Source: Thermoleophilaceae bacterium
GTDB taxonomy: Bacteria > Actinomycetota > Thermoleophilia > Solirubrobacterales > Thermoleophilaceae
NCBI GenBank assembly: GCA_016929195.1
Contig: JAFGJG010000051.1
Coordinates: forward strand, 1-43,676
Reading direction: 5' to 3'
DNA: 43,676 nt
Translations under genes and position numbers: made by a program
The notes under the pieces: model-generated
Seen by the model: only the letters and a program-made list of their open reading frames with translations
Told to the model about the DNA's origin: nothing
Database searches by the model: none
In this document: positions 38,767-43,676 of the stretch, piece after piece
Layout of the letters: each line of letters begins with the position of its first letter
Numbering within the stretch: the stretch's first letter is position 1

Positions 38767-38904
38767 GTGCCGCGGGGGTTCGGGGGCGTGAGCCCCCGGA
38801 TGCCGGAAACCGGCCAGGTGCCGCGGGGGGCCGGGGGCGTGCCCCCGGATGCCGGAAACCGGCCAGGTGCCGCGGGGGTCCGGGGGCGTGAGCCCCCGGA
38901 TGCC
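38767..38904 (+). repeat. three tandem ~50-bp GNRA-hairpin repeats
   Basis: Units of 51, 49 and 38 bases (38767-38817, 38818-38866, 38867-38904) share GTGCCGCGGGGG, a hairpin and GATGCC, and the first two continue GGAAACCGGCCAG. The stems are CGGGGGC/GCCCCCG with loop GTGA (38781-38798), CCGGGGGC/GCCCCCGG with loop GT (38831-38848), and TCCGGGGGC/GCCCCCGGA with loop GTGA (38879-38900). GTGA is a GNRA tetraloop. A copy in the opposite orientation follows the ETF operon. The array separates the envelope genes from prfA and nothing else was seen in this 200-base gap. Confidence 0.88.
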
Positions 38905-38915
38905 ATCCTTATCCC

Positions 38916-39971
38916 GTGATCGAGAGGCTCGTTGAGCAGATCGAGGGGCGTTTCACCGAGCTGTCGGGCCAGATGTCCGACCCGGAGGTGATCGGGGACC
39001 ATCGGCGCTATGCGGACGTGGGGCGCGCCTATCGCGCGCTCGAGCACGCGAACGAGCTGGCCCAGGAGTGGCGGCGAGCCACCGACGACGCGGCCGGCGC
39101 GCGCGAGCTTCTCTCCGAGGGCGACGAGGACGCTGAGGTGCGCGAGATGCTGGAGGCCGCCGAGTCACGCCTCGGCGAGCTCGAGGAGGAGATCCGCCTC
39201 GCCATGGTCGAGCCGGACCCGAACGACGAGAAGAACGTGATCGTCGAGGTGCGCGGGGGCGCGGGCGGGGAGGAGGCGGGGCTGTTCGCCGGCGACCTGT
39301 TCCGGATGCTCACCCGCTACGCGGAGCGGCGCGGCTTCAAGACCGAGGTCCTGTCGACGGCCGAGGGCGACCACACCTTCGCCATCAAGGGGAACGGCGC
39401 CTACAGCGTCTTCAAGCACGAGGGCGGCACACATCGGGTTCAGCGCGTGCCCGAGACCGAGTCGCAGGGGCGGATCCACACGTCCACCGCCACGGTGGCG
39501 GTCCTGCCTGAGGCCGAGGAGGTGGACGTCCAGGTGGACCCGAACGACCTCCAGATCGACGTGTACCGCTCGTCGGGGCCGGGCGGCCAGTCCGTGAACA
39601 CCACCGACTCGGCCGTACGCATCACCCACAAGCCGACGGGCCTGGTGGTGTCGATGCAGGACGAGAAGTCGCAGCTTCAGAACCGCGAGAAGGCGATGCG
39701 CGTCCTGCGCGCGCGCCTGCTCGAGCGCGAGGTGGCCGCGCAGCAGGCCGACCTGGCGGCCGACAGGAAGGCCCAGGTGGGCACGGGCGAGCGCTCCGAG
39801 AAGATCCGGACGTACAACTTCCCCCAGGACCGGGTCACCGACCACCGCGTGAAGCTCACGAAGGGGGACGTCGCGCGGGTGCTCGCGGGCGACCTGGACG
39901 ACTTCAGCGCCGCGCTCGAGGCGGACGAGAAGCGGCGCAAGCTCGAGTCGGGCGCCCTCGTCACGGGGTGA
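38916..39971 (+). CDS. prfA: peptide chain release factor 1
   Basis: A 351-residue class I release factor. The GGQ loop [20 protein letters not shown] is intact. The stop-codon recognition element follows [18 protein letters not shown], with P-E-T filling the P-x-T position that identifies RF1 (UAA/UAG) rather than SPF of RF2. The GTG at 38916 gives a normal N-terminus, just 11 bases after the repeat array. It overlaps prmC by four bases, so the factor and its methylating enzyme are made together. Confidence 0.97.
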   Translation: MIERLVEQIEGRFTELSGQMSDPEVIGDHRRYADVGRAYRALEHANELAQEWRRATDDAAGARELLSEGDEDAEVREMLEAAESRLGELEEEIRLAMVEPDPNDEKNVIVEVRGGAGGEEAGLFAGDLFRMLTRYAERRGFKTEVLSTAEGDHTFAIKGNGAYSVFKHEGGTHRVQRVPETESQGRIHTSTATVAVLPEAEEVDVQVDPNDLQIDVYRSSGPGGQSVNTTDSAVRITHKPTGLVVSMQDEKSQLQNREKAMRVLRARLLEREVAAQQADLAADRKAQVGTGERSEKIRTYNFPQDRVTDHRVKLTKGDVARVLAGDLDDFSAALEADEKRRKLESGALVTG

Positions 39972-40762
39972 CCGCTCGCGAGGTGCTGGACGCGGCCGTG
40001 CCGGCGCTCGCCGCCGCGGGCTGCGACACGCCGCGCCTCGACGCGGAGCTGCTCGTGGCGTCCGCGCTCGGCGTGGATCGAGCCGCGCTGGTCACCGAGC
40101 CAGGGACGCCGGTCCCGCCGGCGGCGTCGCGGCTGCTGTCGGAATGGGTGCGCCGCCGCGGGGCGCGGGAGCCCGTGGCCTACATCCTCGGCCGCAAGGG
40201 CTTCCGCCGGATCGAGCTGGACGTGGACGCGCGCGTGCTGATCCCGCGCCCGGAGACGGAGCTGCTCGTCGAGCTCGCGCTGGATCTGCCGGAGGGCGCG
40301 CGCGTGCACGACGTGGGGACCGGCTCGGGCGCGGTCGCGCTCGCGCTGCTCGACGAGCGGCCGGATCTGGCGGTGAGCGCGTCGGACCGCTCGCCGGCGG
40401 CGGTGGCCGTGGCGCGCGCGAATGCGCAGCGCCTTCACCTCTCGCTGAGCGTCGAGGTGGCCGACGGGCTGCCGGACGGCGACTACGAGCTGGTGCTCGC
40501 CAACCTTCCCTACGTGCGCGAGGACGAGTGGGCCGGGCTGGCCCCCGAGATCACCCGGCACGAGCCGCGCGAGGCGCTGGTGGCGGGGGAGGACGGGCTC
40601 GACGCGATCCGCGCGCTGGTGGCGGGCGCGCCCGCCGGAACGCACCTCGCGCTCGAGCACGCCCCGGACCAGGGGGAGGCGGTGCGGGCGCTCCTGCACG
40701 CCCCGTCGACCTACGAGGATCTGGCCGGGCGCGAGCGCGTTACGGCCGGGAGCGTGCCGTGA
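39968..40762 (+). CDS. prmC: release factor glutamine methyltransferase
   Basis: A 264-residue PrmC/HemK. The N-terminal helical domain is followed by the SAM fold ([14 protein letters not shown]) and the substrate motif [10 protein letters not shown] (N-x-P-Y), which methylates the Gln of GGQ in release factors. The GTG overlaps the prfA stop. It is coupled to the Sua5/YrdC gene downstream. Confidence 0.95.
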   Translation: MTAREVLDAAVPALAAAGCDTPRLDAELLVASALGVDRAALVTEPGTPVPPAASRLLSEWVRRRGAREPVAYILGRKGFRRIELDVDARVLIPRPETELLVELALDLPEGARVHDVGTGSGAVALALLDERPDLAVSASDRSPAAVAVARANAQRLHLSLSVEVADGLPDGDYELVLANLPYVREDEWAGLAPEITRHEPREALVAGEDGLDAIRALVAGAPAGTHLALEHAPDQGEAVRALLHAPSTYEDLAGRERVTAGSVP

Positions 40763-41370
40763 ACGCGGACGACGTCGCGACCTTCGAGCGCTGCATCTCC
40801 GTGGGCGGCGTGGCGCTCTTCCCGGCCGACACGGTCTATGGGCTTGCGACGGACCCGGAGTCGCCCGAGGGCGTGGAGCGGCTCTATCGCCTGAAGGGCC
40901 GGTCGCCGCGGCGCTCGGCCGCGGTGATGTTCTTCGCGCTCGGCCGGGCCCTCGACGCCCTGCCCGAGCTCGGCGAGCGCACGCGCACGGCGCTCGGGCG
41001 GCTGATGCCGGGCCCGGTGACGGCGGTGCTGCCGAACCCGGCGCGCCGGTACGCGCTCGCGTGCGCCGACGACCCGGACCTGCTCGGGCTCCGCGTGCCT
41101 CTGCTCGAAGGTCCGCTGGCGCCGCTCGCCGCCGCGGGCCGGCCGGTCCTCCAGTCGAGCGCGAACCCGAGCGGCGGGTCGGACGCGTCGCGCCTGGACC
41201 TCGTGGCCCCGGCGATTCGCGCGGGCGTGGACCTCGTGCTCGACGCGGGCGAGCTGCCGGGGACGCCGTCCACCGTCGTCTCGCTCGCCGCCTACGAGCA
41301 GGATGGAAGCTACGAGGTGCTGCGAGCCGGAGCGCTCCCGCCGAGCGCTCTGGACGCGGTGCTACGGTGA
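40759..41370 (+). CDS. tsaC: L-threonylcarbamoyladenylate synthase (Sua5/YrdC)
   Basis: A 203-residue Sua5/YrdC/YwlC domain, which makes threonylcarbamoyl-AMP for the universal t6A37 tRNA modification. Landmarks are [18 protein letters not shown], the basic segment [15 protein letters not shown], the G-P-V-T motif [12 protein letters not shown], and [11 protein letters not shown]. It lacks the C-terminal Sua5 extension, so it is the short YrdC-type. The GTG overlaps the prmC stop, and its own stop overlaps the glyA start. Confidence 0.92.
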   Translation: MNADDVATFERCISVGGVALFPADTVYGLATDPESPEGVERLYRLKGRSPRRSAAVMFFALGRALDALPELGERTRTALGRLMPGPVTAVLPNPARRYALACADDPDLLGLRVPLLEGPLAPLAAAGRPVLQSSANPSGGSDASRLDLVAPAIRAGVDLVLDAGELPGTPSTVVSLAAYEQDGSYEVLRAGALPPSALDAVLR

Positions 41371-42662
41371 CCGCGATGAGCGAGCTGAGCCCCGACTTCT
41401 TCACCAAGCCGGTCTCCGAGGTCGATCCCGAGATCGCCGAGGTCCTCGCCAACGAGGCCGCCCGTCAGGAGTCCACGCTCGAGATGATCGCCTCCGAGAA
41501 CTTCGTGCCGCAGGCGGTCCTCGACTGCCAGGGCTCGGTCCTCACGAACAAGTACGCCGAGGGCTACCCGGGGCGCCGCTACTACGGCGGCTGCGAGTAC
41601 GTGGACGTGGCCGAGGAGCTCGCGATCGAGCGCGCGAAGAAGCTGTTCGGCTCGGAGCACGTGAACGTTCAGCCGCACTCCGGGGCGCAGGCCAACGCTG
41701 CCGTCTACCACGCGCTGCTCGAGCCCGGCGACCGGATTCTCGGGATGAAGCTGGACCACGGCGGCCACCTCTCGCACGGCATGAAGATCAACTTCTCCGG
41801 GCGGCTCTACGACATCGTGGCCTACGGCGTGCGCGAGGAGGACTCGCGCCTCGACATGGACGAGCTTGCCGAGATCGTGGCGGACTCGCGGCCGAAGCTG
41901 ATCCTGGCCGGCTGGTCGGCATACCCCCGCCAGCTCGACTTCGCCCGCTTCCGGGAGCTCGCCGACTCGGTCGGGGCGTACCTCGTCGTGGACATGGCGC
42001 ACTTCGCCGGCCTCGTGGCCGCCGAGGAGCACCCGAGCCCCGTCCCCTTCGCGGACGTGGTCTCGACCACCGTGCACAAGACGATCGGCGGCGCGCGCGG
42101 CGGGATGATCCTCTGCCGCGAGGAGTACGCGAAGAAGATCGACTCCGCGGTCTTCCCCGGCCAGCAGGGCGGCCCGCTCATGCACGTGGTGGCCGGCAAG
42201 GCCGTCGCCCTGCGCGTGGCTCAGACGGAGCTCTTCCGCGAGCGCCAGCGGCGCACGCGCGAGGGCGCCGCGGTCGTGGCCGAGGAGATGCTCTCCGCCG
42301 GCGTGAACGTGCTCACCGGCGGGACCGACGTCCACCTCGTGCTCGCCGACCTGCGCGACTCGGAGCTCGACGGCCAGCAGGCCGAGGACCGGCTGCACTC
42401 GGTCGGGATCACGGTCAACCGCAACGCGGTCCCGTTCGACCCGCGCCCGCCGTCCGTGTCCTCGGGGCTCCGGATCGGGACCCCTGCGCTCGCCACGCGC
42501 GGGTTCCAGGCGGACGACTTCCGCGAGGTCGGCAGGGTGATCGCCGAGACGCTCACCGGGGACTTCCCCGACGCCAAGCGGGCCGAGCTGGCGGACCGCA
42601 CCAGGGCGCTCGCCGAGCGCTATCCGCTGTACCCGCAGCTCGCCGCCGCGGCCGCGGTCTAG
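41367..42662 (+). CDS. glyA: serine hydroxymethyltransferase
   Basis: A 431-residue PLP enzyme that interconverts serine and glycine with tetrahydrofolate. The cofactor lysine is in [14 protein letters not shown], the folate/PLP segments include [28 protein letters not shown] and DHGGHLSHG, and the protein ends at the usual length. The GTG at 41367 interlocks with the previous stop; an ATG three codons later (41376) is an equal candidate. No ribosome site is obvious for either, consistent with coupling. Confidence 0.96.
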   Translation: MTAMSELSPDFFTKPVSEVDPEIAEVLANEAARQESTLEMIASENFVPQAVLDCQGSVLTNKYAEGYPGRRYYGGCEYVDVAEELAIERAKKLFGSEHVNVQPHSGAQANAAVYHALLEPGDRILGMKLDHGGHLSHGMKINFSGRLYDIVAYGVREEDSRLDMDELAEIVADSRPKLILAGWSAYPRQLDFARFRELADSVGAYLVVDMAHFAGLVAAEEHPSPVPFADVVSTTVHKTIGGARGGMILCREEYAKKIDSAVFPGQQGGPLMHVVAGKAVALRVAQTELFRERQRRTREGAAVVAEEMLSAGVNVLTGGTDVHLVLADLRDSELDGQQAEDRLHSVGITVNRNAVPFDPRPPSVSSGLRIGTPALATRGFQADDFREVGRVIAETLTGDFPDAKRAELADRTRALAERYPLYPQLAAAAAV

Positions 42663-42695
42663 CGCCCGCCTGCCTCACAAGTAGGCTGCGGACGG

Positions 42696-43676
42696 ATGGA
42701 CGAGCTCGATGCCCTCTGGGCGTTCCTCGTCGCCGCCGCCCTGGCGTTCGCTGTCACGCCGCCCGTCGCAGCCTTCGCGCGCCGGGTCGGTGCCGTGCAC
42801 GAGCCCCGGGCGCGGGACCTCCACGACAAGCCCGTCCCGCGGCTGGGCGGGCTCGCGATCCTGCTGGCCGTGGTCGTGGCGGGCGTCCTGTTCCTGCCCG
42901 ACGAGCGCTCGACGCGGGCGATCCTGCTCGGGGCCGTCGCGATCGCCCTGATCGGCGCGCTCGACGACTACCTGCCGTCGGGCCTGCCGCCGCTCGTGAA
43001 GCTCGCGGGCCAGTTCGGCGCCGCCGCGATCCCCGTCTTCGCGGGGGACGTGCGCGTGGAGAACGTGACGGTGCCGTTCATCGACCCGTTCCAGCTCGGC
43101 GACCTCGGCAGCTACGCCCTCTCGCTGGTCGGGATGGTCGCGGTGATGAACGTCGTGAACTTCACGGACGGCGCCGACGGGCTGGCCGCGGGCGTCTGCA
43201 CCATCGCCGCGGCCACCTTCGCCGTGATCGCGCTGTCGCTCGATCGCGACCAGGCGGGCGTCCTGGCGGCGCTCACGGCCGGGGCCTCCGTGGGCTTCCT
43301 CTGGCACAACTTCCACCCGGCGTCGATCTTCATGGGCGACGCGGGCTCGAACCTGCTCGGCCTGCTGCTCGCCTGCGTGGCGATCCAGGGCCTGCTGAAG
43401 ACCACCGCGGTCGTGGCCCTGTTCTTCCCGCTCCTGATCCTCGCGGTGCCCGCGGCAGACGCCACCTACGTGGTGGCCAAGCGGATCAAGTACCGCCGGC
43501 CGGTCTATCGCGCGGACGCGGCGCACTTCCACCACCGCCTGGCGCGGATCGGCTTCTCGCAGCGGCGCACCGTGCTCTACCTGTACGGGTGGACGCTGTC
43601 GCTGGCGGCGCTGGCGCTGGCGATGCGCTTCGTTCCCTACTCCGAGGACGACGGAACGCTCAACGCGGGCTGGACC
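42696..43676 (+). CDS. WecA/TagO-type glycosyl-1-phosphate transferase (partial)
   Basis: The first 327 codons of a polytopic membrane enzyme of the MraY/WecA superfamily; the window ends before the stop. The acidic pair of the active site is in IGALDDYLPSG, the second in NFTDGADGLAAG, with FMGDAGSNLLGLL and the family histidines in HFHHRLARIGFSQRR. The HFHHR form is the WecA/TagO type, which puts GlcNAc-phosphate (or a related sugar) on undecaprenyl phosphate for wall polymers, not MraY. The ATG at 42696 is the first start after glyA. Confidence 0.93.
   Translation, partial: MDELDALWAFLVAAALAFAVTPPVAAFARRVGAVHEPRARDLHDKPVPRLGGLAILLAVVVAGVLFLPDERSTRAILLGAVAIALIGALDDYLPSGLPPLVKLAGQFGAAAIPVFAGDVRVENVTVPFIDPFQLGDLGSYALSLVGMVAVMNVVNFTDGADGLAAGVCTIAAATFAVIALSLDRDQAGVLAALTAGASVGFLWHNFHPASIFMGDAGSNLLGLLLACVAIQGLLKTTAVVALFFPLLILAVPAADATYVVAKRIKYRRPVYRADAAHFHHRLARIGFSQRRTVLYLYGWTLSLAALALAMRFVPYSEDDGTLNAGWT

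Noticed and set aside
38767-38904. CRISPR-like array
   Set aside because: The units are contiguous, imperfect and without unique spacers, and no cas gene is present.
1-43676. tRNA, rRNA, riboswitch, phage, insertion sequence or origin features
   Set aside because: No cloverleaf, rRNA segment, recognisable riboswitch leader, transposase, integrase or DnaA-box cluster was found on either strand by reading; a covariance-model search was not possible here.

Overview
The window is one continuous stretch of a high-GC, densely packed bacterial chromosome. Start codons are often GTG or TTG, and many adjacent genes interlock as GTGA, ATGA or TTGA. The gene families present point to an actinobacterium outside the classic mycolic-acid groups, most likely the class Thermoleophilia (Solirubrobacterales or Gaiellales type). 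They include a split isobutyryl-CoA mutase of actinobacterial type, an ETF operon, tandem NTF2-like genes, a TadE-like N-terminus on a secreted protein, and the rpmE / DUF1385 / prfA / prmC / Sua5 / glyA / WecA-like order. The taxonomy is an inference from gene content; there is no rRNA or tRNA gene in the window.

Layout. 1-3.9 kb: an EamA permease facing a coupled run of small genes (tiny membrane protein, SDR, NYN-domain protein, compact MmgE/PrpD protein, DUF4234-like membrane protein). 3.8-7.0 kb (minus strand): a cytochrome P450 behind a two-domain protein (SCP2-like plus alpha/beta hydrolase), and a GNAT acetyltransferase. 7.1-12.2 kb: a secreted TadE-like protein, then a coupled lipid operon of patatin, acyltransferase and an SRPBCC/acyl-CoA ligase fusion. 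12.2-17.5 kb: a small membrane protein, a secreted GH3 glycosidase, leucyl aminopeptidase and a thiolase. 17.5-19.9 kb: three tandem NTF2-like paralogues, a HAD-IB phosphatase and a fourth NTF2-like gene.

19.9-25.3 kb: icmA-like and icmB-like subunits of a B12-dependent acyl-CoA mutase, separated by two secreted-protein genes (one a cupredoxin with an LPSTG sorting signal), followed by an O-methyltransferase. 25.3-27.4 kb: a divergent MarR regulator / DHA2 efflux pair with a readable promoter-operator. 27.6-31.2 kb: etfB, etfA and ETF-quinone oxidoreductase under a promoter overlapped by a perfect TTGACT-N4-AGTCAA palindrome. 31.2-35.4 kb: a stand-alone Lrp/AsnC sensor domain, a hydrolase, gpsA with a problematic 5' end, rpmE, a secreted CARDB-like protein and DUF1385. 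35.4-38.7 kb: an envelope island (small unknown gene, TTAGG double palindrome, tatA, a ferritin-like gene remnant, two exported ferritin-like proteins, an L,D-transpeptidase and a membrane protein) inserted between DUF1385 and prfA. 38.7-43.7 kb: a three-unit hairpin repeat, then prfA, prmC, Sua5/YrdC, glyA and a truncated WecA/TagO-type transferase.

Functionally the window is dominated by acyl-CoA and lipid metabolism (ligase, acyltransferase, patatin, thiolase, acyl-CoA mutase, ETF and ETF-QO, P450 with a sterol-carrier hydrolase, gpsA), plus surface proteins. The points most worth following are: a dispersed ~50-bp repeat with GNRA-capped hairpins (single inverted copy at 31.2 kb, three tandem copies at 38.8 kb); the SRPBCC-acyl-CoA ligase fusion; the mutase whose specificity residues indicate isobutyryl-CoA rather than methylmalonyl-CoA; an ETF-QO lacking one cluster cysteine; the tatA / ferritin-like island with its broken paralogue and double palindrome; and the missing start of gpsA. 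No CRISPR array, phage, integron or insertion sequence was seen.
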